Of a stretch of DNA of 64,000 nt, positions 53,059 through 60,541 are shown in pieces. A program made the translations under genes and the position numbers. The stretch is from Alphaproteobacteria bacterium (GTDB lineage Bacteria > Pseudomonadota > Alphaproteobacteria > Bin65). Position 1 is the stretch's first letter. Each line of letters opens with the position of its first letter. Below the pieces are notes generated by a model that saw only the letters and a list, made by a program, of their open reading frames with translations, was not told where the DNA came from and searched no databases. The stretch covers positions 1 to 64,000 of the forward strand of contig JAJEGH010000015.1 in the NCBI GenBank assembly GCA_022819985.1. The letters are read 5' to 3'.

Positions 53059-54114
53059 ATGACGGAGACGATGCGCGCCGCCTTTCTGGAGGGGCATGAG
53101 GGGATCGGCAGCCTGACGGTCGGCAGGCGGCCCAGGCCGGAGCCGGGCCACGGCGAGGTGCTGATCCGGATTGCGGCGGCGGGCCTGAACCGGGTCGATC
53201 TCTACATGGCGAACGACGGCTCGGGTTTCCGCCACGAACTGCCGATCACGCTGGGCGTCGACGGCGCCGGAGTCATCGAAGCGCTCGGCCCCGGTTGCAC
53301 TGCCCGCCGCGTCGGTGAGCGGGTGGTGATCTACCCAGCGCGCTACGGACTCGACGAATTCACCCGGCGCGGCGATCAGATGCTGTCCTTTTCGCGCGCC
53401 ATCCCCGGCGAGAATATCGACGGCTGCTTTGCCGACTATATCGCGATGCCGGAGGTCTGCGCCTTCCCGATCGCCGACGATCTCGGCTTCGTCGAGGCGG
53501 CGATGCTGCCGACTGCCTATCTGACCGCTTGGCGCGCGGTGACCACGGCGGGCCGGGTCGGTTCGGCGGACTGGGTGTTGATCCACGGCGTCGGCGGCGG
53601 CGCCTCGACGGCGGCGTTGCAGTTCTGCGCCCTGCGCCGGGCCAAGACGATCGTCACCTCGTCCTCGGACGCCAAGCTGGCCGCGGCGCGGGAGCGCGGC
53701 GCGACCCACACGGTCAACTACCGCGAGCAGGACGTGCTGGCGGAGGTACGCCGGATCACGGAGAGGCGCGGTGTCGACGTGGTGATCGAGAATGTCGGCG
53801 CCGACACCTGGAGCACCTCGCTCAAGGCGTTGACCGGCGGCGGCCGCCTCGTCGTGTTCGGCGCGACCACCGGGCCGAACCCGCCGGCCGATCTGCAACG
53901 GGTGTTCATCCGCCAACTGCACATCGTCGGCGTGACCATCGGCAATTTCGAGGAATTCCGCACCTTGGTCGACGCCGCCGAGCGCAAGCTGTTCGTCCCG
54001 GTAGTCGACCGGGTGGTGCCGCTGGAGGACGTGCGGGAGGGCCTCGCCTATCTCGAATCCGGCCGGCAGACCGGCAAGATCGCCGTCGCCATCGATCCTG
54101 CGCTGTGCGGCTGA
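53059..54114 (+). CDS. MDR-superfamily zinc-binding dehydrogenase / quinone oxidoreductase
   Basis: 351 residues. GroES-like domain with GLNRVDLYMANDG and ITLGVDGAGVIEALG, then a Rossmann domain with HGVGGGASTAALQF and TIVTSSSDAKLAAA. Catalytic and structural zinc cysteines of true alcohol dehydrogenases are not apparent, so a zinc-free quinone or enoyl reductase of this superfamily is likely. It is about 105 bp downstream of the acyl-CoA ligase gene and may be co-transcribed. It is convergent with the PhyH-type gene. Confidence 0.88.
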   Translation: MTETMRAAFLEGHEGIGSLTVGRRPRPEPGHGEVLIRIAAAGLNRVDLYMANDGSGFRHELPITLGVDGAGVIEALGPGCTARRVGERVVIYPARYGLDEFTRRGDQMLSFSRAIPGENIDGCFADYIAMPEVCAFPIADDLGFVEAAMLPTAYLTAWRAVTTAGRVGSADWVLIHGVGGGASTAALQFCALRRAKTIVTSSSDAKLAAARERGATHTVNYREQDVLAEVRRITERRGVDVVIENVGADTWSTSLKALTGGGRLVVFGATTGPNPPADLQRVFIRQLHIVGVTIGNFEEFRTLVDAAERKLFVPVVDRVVPLEDVREGLAYLESGRQTGKIAVAIDPALCG

Positions 54115-54119
54115 CGGCC

Positions 54120-55016
54120 TCAGGCCGCTTTCTCCTCCTCCTGTTGCAGCGCGAAGATTGAGGTGTAGCCCTTCGACCAGTCCGGCGGGATCAGGCACGG
54201 CCGAGGGTCGAACTCCGCCCAGCGCGCGGCCTCGCCCCGGATCACGCTGTTGGACAGCGGGATATTGTCGACGATGCCGGGGAACAGGGTGACCGCGTCG
54301 GCCGCCGCATAGGTGTGCAGCAGGAGCGGTCGCGACCGGCTCGAATCGTTCGGCATCGAGCCGTGGACCATCCGGCAGTTGTGGACGGTGACCGACCCGC
54401 GCGGCCCCTTCAGCCAGACGACGTCGCCGAGCCGCACCTTCGGCAAATCGCGGTCGTGGATCGCGCCGGCCCACTGGCCGTCGTCGCCGTACAGGTCGAA
54501 CAGCTCCTCCTCATGGCTGCCGGGGATCACGCCCATCGGTCCCATCTCGTCATCCACATCCTCCATGTAGACGCCGATGGTGAGCGGCGAATAGTTGGAA
54601 TGGGGCCAGAACTGGATGTCCTGGTGCCACTTCACCTCCTCGCCGCCATCGGACCATTTGAAGTTCAGCTTGGAGTGGTGGAACTTGACGTTCGGGCCGA
54701 GCAGGTCTTCGGCGAGGTCGACGATCGGCCCGCGCAGGCCGAATTCCTCGAGCACCGGATCCTGCGTCACCGGATGGTTGAGCCGGCGCAGCCGCGGACT
54801 CTCCGCCGTGTGGGCCGGCTCCAGGTCGAAAACGTCGTTCGACGCCGTGCATTTCCGGCTGTCTTCGATAAAGCGGTGCGTCACGGCCCACAGCCGGTCC
54901 AGCCAGTCGCCGGAGACGAAGCCGTCGAGATGCAGATAGCCGTGCTCGAAATAGAAGCGGCGCTGGGCGTCGCTCAGCACCTTCGCCGGATGTTCGAGAA
55001 CCTTGTCGGGCGTCAT
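54120..55016 (-). CDS. Phytanoyl-CoA dioxygenase family oxygenase
   Basis: 298 residues from the ATG at 55016. Fe(II) ligands H and D in VKWHQDIQFWPHSNYS (about 144-146) and distal H in VHNCRMVHGSMPNDS, with the 2-oxoglutarate-binding Arg in SSRSRPLLLHTY. GVIPGSHEEELFDLY is the PhyH hallmark. It is closer to canonical PhyH than the protein encoded at 25907. It diverges from the CmcJ/NvfI-like gene. Confidence 0.9.
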   Translation of the reverse strand: MTPDKVLEHPAKVLSDAQRRFYFEHGYLHLDGFVSGDWLDRLWAVTHRFIEDSRKCTASNDVFDLEPAHTAESPRLRRLNHPVTQDPVLEEFGLRGPIVDLAEDLLGPNVKFHHSKLNFKWSDGGEEVKWHQDIQFWPHSNYSPLTIGVYMEDVDDEMGPMGVIPGSHEEELFDLYGDDGQWAGAIHDRDLPKVRLGDVVWLKGPRGSVTVHNCRMVHGSMPNDSSRSRPLLLHTYAAADAVTLFPGIVDNIPLSNSVIRGEAARWAEFDPRPCLIPPDWSKGYTSIFALQQEEEKAA

Positions 55017-55228
55017 GGCAAATCCTTCCCTGGGCGGCGTGTCCCGGTTCGGGAGGCGCGCACCTCGCATCCATTGCGGCGGCCGGCGGGCGAGTCCGGA
55101 ACCCACAGGCTGCCACGGCGGGCGCAAAAAGGGAACGCCCGTACCGCCCCTGTACCGATGGGCGCTCTTGATGTAGCCTGCATCCGGCGCGGCCGATTTC
55201 GGTTCGCTCTCTCGAACAGGCTTGCGAC

Positions 55229-56128
55229 ATGGGGCTGTCCAACACCGGTTCGCAACCGGCGCTTGCCGTGGCCGGCGACGGAACCGGCGACATCCGGGCG
55301 TCGCTCACCTTCATGGTGCGCCAGAACGGCGCGCCCTATTTCCTGAGTTCGGCGCTGACCGGCGGCCCGCCGGAATACCGCTTCCGCACCGAAGCGCGCA
55401 CGGTAACGATCCGCGACGTCCGGCCCGGGGCCGACCGCCTGTCGGTCGAGCGCGAGGGGTTCCAGCTGATCCGCCACCGGACCTCGGTCGGCGACCTGTA
55501 CGACGACGCGGCGGTCGCCGGCCCGTACAGCCGCGAGGTCGAGGCCCTGCTGTGCGAGACGACCGGGGCTTCGCGCGCCGTCGTCTTCGACCATACCCGC
55601 CGCTCGGACGCGGAGGACGGCGCCGCCAACCCGGACGGATCGCGCGGCCCGGCGCGCATCGTCCATGTCGATTACACCGAGGCATCGGGGCCGGTGCGTG
55701 CCGCCGACGTCCTGGGCGGGGAGACGGTCGAACGCATCCTCGGCGCCGGCGGGCGCCTTGCCGAAATCAACGTGTGGCGCCCGATCTCGGGACCCGTGCG
55801 CCGCTCGCCGCTCGCCGTGGCGGACGCGCGCAGCATCGACCGGGCCGACCTGATCGCCACCGAGCAGAGGTTTCCCGGCCGCACCGGCGAAATCTACATG
55901 CTCGTTCACGCACCGGCGCAACGCTGGTGCTGGGTCTCCGGCATGACCCGGGACGAAACGCTGCTCCTCAAGGGCTGGGACAGCCTCGACGACGGCCGGG
56001 CGCGCTTTACGCCCCACGGCGCCTTCCGTCTGCCGGACCGGGATCCGGACGCGCCGCCGCGCGAGAGCATCGAAACGCGCGCCTATCTCGTCTTCGACGA
56101 ACAAGGGCCGGGAGACGGACCCTTGTAA
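55229..56128 (+). CDS. CmcJ/NvfI-family (AsaB/GA4-desaturase-like) oxygenase
   Basis: 299 residues. Family segments are TVTIRDVRPGADRLSVEREGFQL near residue 60, a His/Asp-containing VVFDHTRRSD, RIVHVDYTEASGP (His-x-Asp, a plausible iron site, about 140), INVWRPISGPVRRSPLAVADARS and WCWVSGMTRDETLLLKGWDS. This is the CmcJ/NvfI family, related to fungal Fe(II)/2-oxoglutarate enzymes of secondary metabolism. The substrate is unknown. A cupin gene follows 36 bp later. It makes a second mononuclear-iron-enzyme candidate beside the divergent PhyH gene. Confidence 0.8.
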   Translation: MGLSNTGSQPALAVAGDGTGDIRASLTFMVRQNGAPYFLSSALTGGPPEYRFRTEARTVTIRDVRPGADRLSVEREGFQLIRHRTSVGDLYDDAAVAGPYSREVEALLCETTGASRAVVFDHTRRSDAEDGAANPDGSRGPARIVHVDYTEASGPVRAADVLGGETVERILGAGGRLAEINVWRPISGPVRRSPLAVADARSIDRADLIATEQRFPGRTGEIYMLVHAPAQRWCWVSGMTRDETLLLKGWDSLDDGRARFTPHGAFRLPDRDPDAPPRESIETRAYLVFDEQGPGDGPL

Positions 56129-56164
56129 TTCCGGGAATGCATCAAGAGGGAAGGAGTATCTGCC

Positions 56165-56698
56165 ATGGCCCGCCACAAGCATGTCATCAACGTCAACGAT
56201 GTCGAGCCCAAGGAAATCGCGGTCGCCGACAAGTTCCACCACATCGTCCGGGGGCTCGGCAGTTCGACCGGCAACGTCGAGCTGGGCTGCAGCCATTTCC
56301 GGGTCGCGCCCGGTATGTACGCCTTTCCCAGGCATTCGCACATCCGCAACGAGGAGGCGCTCTTCATCCTCGAAGGGAGCGGCACGCTCACCATCGGAGA
56401 GGACGAGATCGTGGTCTCGGCGGGCGACTACGCGGCCTTGCCGGTCGGCCGGCACCTGGCCCACAAGCTGGTCAACACGGGCGATTCCGACCTCGTCTAT
56501 CTGTGCCTGTCGACCAACCACATGCCCGAAATCACCGAATACCCGGATTCGGGCAAGGTCGGCGTGCTCGGCGGGGCGGACTGGAACCGGGGGCTCGCCG
56601 AGTTCTACGAGGGCAAGGACATCCACGACGAATATTTCTTCCGGTTCTACCAGGGCGACACCCACGTCAACTATTTCACCGGCGAGATCGACGAATAG
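56165..56698 (+). CDS. Cupin-domain protein
   Basis: 177 residues with SD AAGGGAAGGAG. A single cupin core (about 45-125) has metal ligands in AFPRHSHIRNEEALFILEG (His, His, Glu) and a His in GRHLAHKLVNTG. GKDIHDEYFFRFYQGDTHVNYFTGE forms the C-terminal part. This could be a small dioxygenase, isomerase or a sensor. It is 36 bp downstream of the CmcJ/NvfI-like gene and probably in its operon. Confidence 0.85.
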   Translation: MARHKHVINVNDVEPKEIAVADKFHHIVRGLGSSTGNVELGCSHFRVAPGMYAFPRHSHIRNEEALFILEGSGTLTIGEDEIVVSAGDYAALPVGRHLAHKLVNTGDSDLVYLCLSTNHMPEITEYPDSGKVGVLGGADWNRGLAEFYEGKDIHDEYFFRFYQGDTHVNYFTGEIDE

Positions 56699-56728
56699 GT
56701 TCAGCCCCGGCCCGAAGGCGGCCGGACT

Positions 56729-57733
56729 TCAGAACTCGATGACGATCTTGCCGAAGTGGCCGGCCGCCTCCATGCAGCGGTAGGCGGCCGGCGCGTCGGC
56801 GAAGGCGAAGCGCCGGTCGATGACCGGCTTCAGGCCGCCGGCCGCGATGGCGGCGTTCATGTCCAGGAACATCGCCCGGCTGCCGACATAGATGCCGTGC
56901 AGGCGGACCGACTTGCGCAGGACCGGGATAGGGTTGACGGCGCCCTGGGTCAGCACGCCGATCATGGCGATATGGCCGCCGACCCGCACCGCCTCGATCG
57001 ACTGCTCCAGGGTCCCGCCGCCGCCGACTTCCACGACATGGTCGACGCCGGCGCCGCCGGTCATCTCCCTGGCCGCCTCGGCCCAGTCCGGCGTGTCGGC
57101 GTAGTTGATCGTCTGCCACGCGCCCATGCGGCGCGCCCGCTCCAGCTTGTCGTCGCTCTTCGACGTGACGATCGCCCGCGCGCCCATGAGCGCGCAGAAC
57201 TGCAGCGCGAAGATCGAAACCCCGCCGGTGCCGAGCAGCAGCACCGTCTCCCCGGCCTTGAGGCCGCCGCTGACGACCAGCCCGTTCCACGCCGTCAGCG
57301 CGGCGCAGGGCAGGGTGGCCGCCTCGGCGTAGTCCAGATGTCCGGGGACGGGGACGACGCCGTGGGCATTGAGTACGACCTCTTCGGCCAGCATGCCGTC
57401 GATCGGCCCGCCCTGGGCGCTCGCCATGGCCGCCGCCGAGATCGCGCCCGCGGCCCAGTCCTGGAAGAAGCAGCCGGCGACCCGGTCGCCGACCGCGAGG
57501 CCGGTGACGCCCGCACCGAGCGCCGTCACGTCGCCCGCGCCGTCGGAATTCGGGATGCGCGGAAAGGCGATCCCGACCCGGCCCGGCGCCCGGACCGTGT
57601 TGAGGTCGCGATAGTTGATCGAATTGGCCCGCACCCGGACCCCGATCTGCCCCGGCCCCGGCACGGGCGCAGGCCGGTTGGCCTGTTCCAGGGCGTCGAT
57701 GCCGCCGTCGCCGACGATTTGCCAGACTTTCAT
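56729..57733 (-). CDS. MDR-superfamily NAD(P)-dependent dehydrogenase
   Basis: 334 residues from MKVWQIVGDGGIDAL with GAGGAACGGAA as SD region. GroES-like domain (SINYRDLNTVRAPG, IPNSDGAGDVTALG) and Rossmann domain (LLLGTGGVSIFALQFCALMGA, VTSKSDDKLERARRMGA). Zinc-ligand cysteines are not conserved, as in other zinc-free members annotated NAD(P)-dependent alcohol dehydrogenase. It is convergent with the cupin gene, and its promoter faces the gene-free island at 57.7-59.1 kb. Confidence 0.9.
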   Translation of the reverse strand: MKVWQIVGDGGIDALEQANRPAPVPGPGQIGVRVRANSINYRDLNTVRAPGRVGIAFPRIPNSDGAGDVTALGAGVTGLAVGDRVAGCFFQDWAAGAISAAAMASAQGGPIDGMLAEEVVLNAHGVVPVPGHLDYAEAATLPCAALTAWNGLVVSGGLKAGETVLLLGTGGVSIFALQFCALMGARAIVTSKSDDKLERARRMGAWQTINYADTPDWAEAAREMTGGAGVDHVVEVGGGGTLEQSIEAVRVGGHIAMIGVLTQGAVNPIPVLRKSVRLHGIYVGSRAMFLDMNAAIAAGGLKPVIDRRFAFADAPAAYRCMEAAGHFGKIVIEF

Positions 57734-57961
57734 TCTGTTCCGTTCCTCGATCTCTGCACGCCCTGCCGGCCGGGCGGGGGGAGATATATTCGCGAACCCC
57801 ATGGCTTGCCAAGCGGCGCGCGGCCGGACCCCTTCGGTCGAATTGACGGAAGGGGGACGTCCGGGCGGATAAGGGGTCGGACCGGCAAAACGGTTTTCAT
57901 TCCTGTGTTTTTGGCTTCCCGCTCAAATAGTGTTTCCTTGTTTTTCAACGCGTTACCCAAA

Positions 57962-57980
57962 TAGACAGACTGGTCTATCT
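57962..57980. promoter_or_regulatory. TetR-type operator-like palindrome, second copy
   Basis: TAGACAGACTGGTCTATCT, an imperfect dyad (AGA-x-AGAC-xx-GTCT-x-TCT) that matches 17 of 19 positions with the site at 15245-15264 read on the other strand. It is set in AT-rich DNA with no gene nearby. Confidence 0.5.
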
Positions 57981-58358
57981 TTCGAAAAAAACGCGAACCG
58001 GCTTTCCTGCCTTCCCCCTTTTTCGGCGGTCTCGCACCCGGCGACGACCCGCCGGAGCCGATAAATATTGTGCTTTTTCAAGCTGTTATCTCCTCGATTC
58101 CGTTCGTCTTTGCCCTTGCCGGTTCCGAAGGCAGCCCCTGGGCAAAGCCGACACTTTTGCGCTTGAAGGGAATGTAGTCCCACATTCCCGGTTCCGCACC
58201 TCCGAATCCCCGCCTCCGGGGCCGGTTTGGAACCTTCGCTCCCGGACGCGCGATCCCGCATCTCCGCGCCGGGCTGCCGCCCCGGCTTCCGAATCGGCCC
58301 CCGAAATCGGCCTGCGGCCGTCCGGCGCGGCGCGCGGGGGTGGGGAAGTGCCGCGATG

Positions 58359-58385
58359 TGTCATGGAATGTCATGATTCGTCATG
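58359..58385. repeat. Phased heptamer array A
   Basis: TGTCATG at 58359 and 58369, and CGTCATG at 58379, exactly 10 bp apart. Preceded by GCGATG. Confidence 0.75.
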
Positions 58386-58475
58386 GCGCTTCGGGCTCGC
58401 ACCGAGCGCAACGCCGTGCCGCCCCGGACCCCGATCCGGGGCAGGCGTCCGGGGTGACAAGGGGGGTATCGGGTG

Positions 58476-58522
58476 TGTCATGAAATGTCATGATGTGTCA
58501 GGTTTTGTCATGTCCGGACATG
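58476..58522. repeat. Phased heptamer array B ending in a perfect palindrome
   Basis: TGTCATG at 58476, 58486 and 58506 with TGTCAGG at 58496, all 10 bp apart. The last copy merges into the perfect 14-bp palindrome CATGTCCGGACATG (58509-58522). Confidence 0.75.
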
Positions 58523-58582
58523 GTCGGCCGATGGCGAGGCCGCGCTGCCCCGCCCGCGATTCCGGCCGAAGCGCACTTCCCA

Positions 58583-58802
58583 CCCGTCATTTCGATCGGA
58601 GCGGCGTCAGCCGCGAAGTGGAGAAATCCGGCTGGCGACGGGGGCCGGGCAGAGGCACAGCCCTGTGGCGTCGCCGCTGCTTTCCGGGGGAGCGCCGATC
58701 GGGTTTCTCCCCTTCGGCTCCGCTCAGGGCAGGCTGCTCCGCCCCGGCCGGGGGCCGGGGCTCCGGTCGAAATGGCCTGCCCTGAGCGGAGCCGAAGGGA
58801 CG
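58583..58802. mobile_element. MITE-like element, copy 1
   Basis: Starts CCCGTCATTTCGATCG and its right end (58764-58777) carries CGGTCGAAATGGCC, the diverged inverted end. The interior matches the element at 62630-62820 over nearly its whole length (GAAATCCGGCT, GACGGGGGCCGG, TTTCCGGGGGAGCGCC, CTCCCCTTCGGCT, CAGGGCAGGCTGCTCC). An extra inverted CCTGCCCTGAGCGGAGCCGAAGGG follows to 58802. No coding capacity. Confidence 0.75.
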
Positions 58803-58823
58803 GCAGGGGGAGGCGGTGCGATG

Positions 58824-58850
58824 TGTCATGGAATGTCATGAAATGTCATG
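58824..58850. repeat. Phased heptamer array C
   Basis: TGTCATG at 58824, 58834 and 58844, exactly 10 bp apart, again preceded by GCGATG as in array A. Confidence 0.75.
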
Positions 58851-58944
58851 TTCCGTTGCGATCCGCCGTCATGGCGCGCCGCGCTGCGGCTTTGACGGGC
58901 GCTGGCGCTCCGGCCGTCTTCCCGCTGCCGCCACTCGGCAGTTT

Positions 58945-58959
58945 GTTCATATAATGTTC
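58945..58959. promoter_or_regulatory. Alphaproteobacterial SOS (LexA) box
   Basis: GTTC-ATATAAT-GTTC, the GTTC-N7-GTTC LexA site of alphaproteobacteria. The spacer holds a perfect TATAAT for rightward reading and overlaps the -10 of the leftward promoter below. The FitA-like antitoxin starts 124 bp to the right. Confidence 0.6.
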
Positions 58960-58975
58960 GTGCTCCGGATGTCAA
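58948..58975 (-). promoter_or_regulatory. Leftward promoter overlapped by the SOS box
   Basis: On the minus strand TTGACA (58975-58970), 16 bp, TATATG (58953-58948). It points into gene-free repeat DNA, so its transcript is non-coding or its gene is lost. Confidence 0.5.
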
Positions 58976-59082
58976 GGCCCTTGCGCGGCGCGGCGCCCGC
59001 GCGGCCGGCCGGGAACGCAGGCTTGATTGCAACGCAACCATTGAATACGTTTAGTGCCGCAAGACGGGGAAGAGGCGGGGCC

Positions 59083-59328
59083 ATGGCCAGCATCACGATC
59101 CGCAATCTCGACGACGGGGTAAAGCGCGCCCTGCGCATCCGCGCGGCCGAACGCGGCCGGTCGAGGGCGGAGGAGGCGCGGACGATCCTGCGCGAGGCGG
59201 TCGCGGCCGGCGCCGGGCCGGAGCGCGGCCTCGGAACCGAACTCCGCGACCTGTTCGAGCCGTTCGGCGGCGTCGAACTCGACCTGCTGCGGCGCGAGCC
59301 GGTGCGCGAACCGCCCCGGTTCGATTGA
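59083..59328 (+). CDS. FitA-like ribbon-helix-helix antitoxin
   Basis: 81 residues starting MASITIRNLDDGVKRALRIRAAERGRS, the FitA/plasmid-stability RHH motif, then SRAEEARTILREAV. The C-terminus (LRDLFEPFGGVELDLL) is the toxin-binding region. It lies 39 bp upstream of the PIN-domain toxin gene. The complex normally represses its own promoter. The SOS box upstream would add DNA-damage control, which is unproven. Confidence 0.9.
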   Translation: MASITIRNLDDGVKRALRIRAAERGRSRAEEARTILREAVAAGAGPERGLGTELRDLFEPFGGVELDLLRREPVREPPRFD

Positions 59329-59361
59329 GGCGTTTCGATTGAGGCGCTCCGATTGAGGCGT
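59320..59361. repeat. Stop-codon-containing 14-bp unit in three tandem copies
   Basis: TTCGATTGAGGCGT at 59320, 59334 (last base C) and 59348 (second base C, T at end). The TGA of the first copy is the antitoxin stop. The repeats make up the spacer to the toxin start. Confidence 0.9.
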
Positions 59362-59367
59362 AGGGCG

Positions 59368-59790
59368 ATGTGGGTGCTGGACACAAACGTCATTTCGGAA
59401 ACGATGCGCGCCGGGCCGAGCTTTGACGTCATCGCCTGGCTGGATAGCCGCCCGGCCCGCGACCTGTTCGTAACGGCGGTGACGGAAGCGGAAATTTTCA
59501 CCGGCATCGCGATGCTGCCCGAAGGACGGCGGCGCCGGAACCTCGCTGCGGTCGCCGAGCGCGCCTTCGGCGACACGTTCGCCGGCCGCGTGCTGCCCTT
59601 CGACAGCGCCGCGGCCCGCGCCTGTGCGGACATCGTCGCCGCGCGCCGCCTTGCGGGGCGGCCGGTCTCCATGGCCGACGGCCAGATCGCGGCGATCGCC
59701 CGCGCTCGCGGCATGGCGGTGGCGACCCGCAACGTCCCCGATTTCGAGGAGATGGGGATCGACGTGATTAACCCTTGGGCGGGCGGGTGA
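59368..59790 (+). CDS. VapC/FitB-like PIN-domain toxin
   Basis: 140 residues from MWVLDTNVISETMR (a TTG five codons upstream is an alternative start). Acidic metal ligands are in VLDTNVISE (Asp4), VTEAEIFTGI (Glu), SMADGQIAAIA (Asp) and TRNVPDFEEMGI (Asp), the four-acid PIN site. It is an endoribonuclease toxin paired with the FitA-like antitoxin. The VLDTNVISE and NVPDF wording fits the FitB subgroup. Confidence 0.92.
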   Translation: MWVLDTNVISETMRAGPSFDVIAWLDSRPARDLFVTAVTEAEIFTGIAMLPEGRRRRNLAAVAERAFGDTFAGRVLPFDSAAARACADIVAARRLAGRPVSMADGQIAAIARARGMAVATRNVPDFEEMGIDVINPWAGG

Positions 59791-59921
59791 AGGGCCGCCC
59801 CGCAGATTTCCCGGCGCGGATTTCCCGGCGTGGCGCCGGCCGGGCCCGTCTGCTATGGTCCGGCGAGACACGCCAGCCCGACGGCCAGACTGCGGGCGGA
59901 CGGCGACAGGAGAGGCGGGTC

Positions 59922-60152
59922 ATGACCGGCTACGGCGACCGAATCACCATCGAACCCGGCAAGCGGGGCGGTCAGCCCTGCATCCGGGGAATGCGGATCA
60001 CCGTTTACGATATCCTGGACTATCTCGCTTCCGGCATGTCCATTCGGGAGATTCTCGACGATTTCCCGTATCTTGCCGAGGAGGATATCCGGGCCTGCCT
60101 CGCCTTTGCCGCCGACCGCGAACGCAGGCTGATGTCCCTCCCCGCCGAGTGA
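59922..60152 (+). CDS. DUF433-family antitoxin
   Basis: 76 residues with SD AGGAGAGG. ITIEPGKRGGQPCIRGMRITVYDIL and SIREILDDFPYLAEEDIRACLAFA are the DUF433 hallmarks, with a helix-turn-helix-like core. Its last codons overlap the next gene (GTGA), the classical arrangement with a DUF5615 toxin. Confidence 0.92.
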   Translation: MTGYGDRITIEPGKRGGQPCIRGMRITVYDILDYLASGMSIREILDDFPYLAEEDIRACLAFAADRERRLMSLPAE

Positions 60153-60481
60153 AGCTGCTCTTCGACCAGAACCTGTCGCCCAGGCTCGTGCAGTTGCTCG
60201 CCGGCGTTTACCCCGGCTCCGCGCATGTCATGGATATCGGGTTGAGTGCTGCGGACGATCGCGCCATCTGGGCGTTCGCCCGCGAACGCGGCTTCGCAAT
60301 CGTTTCCAAGGACGGGGATTTCCGGCAGCTGAGCTTTCTCGCCGGACCGCCGCCGAAGGTTATTTGGGTGCGTCTCGGCAACTGCACAACGGATGACATC
60401 GTTACGGCGCTGCGACAGCGCGCGGACGATCTCCGGGACTTCGCCTCGGCTCCGGAAGCCGCCTTTCTGGTCGTCGCCTGA
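60149..60481 (+). CDS. DUF5615 PIN-like toxin
   Basis: 110 residues from GTG at 60149. The start VKLLFDQNLSPRLVQLL (Asp6) and GFAIVSKDGDFRQLSFLAGPPPKVIWVRLGN (Asp-x-Asp) are the DUF5615/Mut7-C-like PIN-fold hallmarks. It is the toxin partner of the overlapping DUF433 gene. This is the second toxin-antitoxin pair within 1.4 kb. Confidence 0.92.
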   Translation: MKLLFDQNLSPRLVQLLAGVYPGSAHVMDIGLSAADDRAIWAFARERGFAIVSKDGDFRQLSFLAGPPPKVIWVRLGNCTTDDIVTALRQRADDLRDFASAPEAAFLVVA

Positions 60482-60541
60482 AGACAACTGCGGCGATGCA
60501 TCGAACCGGCCGCCGCCACTTTCGTCCTTCGCTCCCGACGC

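Larger units (their letters stand above)
57734..59082. other. 1.35-kb gene-free regulatory and repeat island
   Basis: No credible coding sequence. Short leftward frames (for example one with a 35-codon end MWDYIPFKRKSVGFAQGL near 58080-58184) lack family features. The region holds a TetR-like palindrome, three phased TGTCATG arrays, a MITE-like element and an SOS box. It separates the catabolic block from two toxin-antitoxin pairs, and its left part is AT-rich. It looks like a decayed insertion site or island edge. Confidence 0.7.

Noticed and set aside
57953-58261. A 102-codon leftward frame over the TetR-like palindrome
   Set aside because: No motif, and composition similar to shadows. It would place the palindrome inside a coding region with no supporting evidence.
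58078-58374. A 98-codon leftward frame in the repeat island
   Set aside because: It begins inside heptamer array A and has no recognisable domain. Only its last 35 codons look protein-like, and there is no good SD.
58359-58850. CRISPR array
   Set aside because: The units are 10-bp-phased heptamers without spacers of 30 or more bases and with no cas genes. No CRISPR array was seen anywhere in the window.
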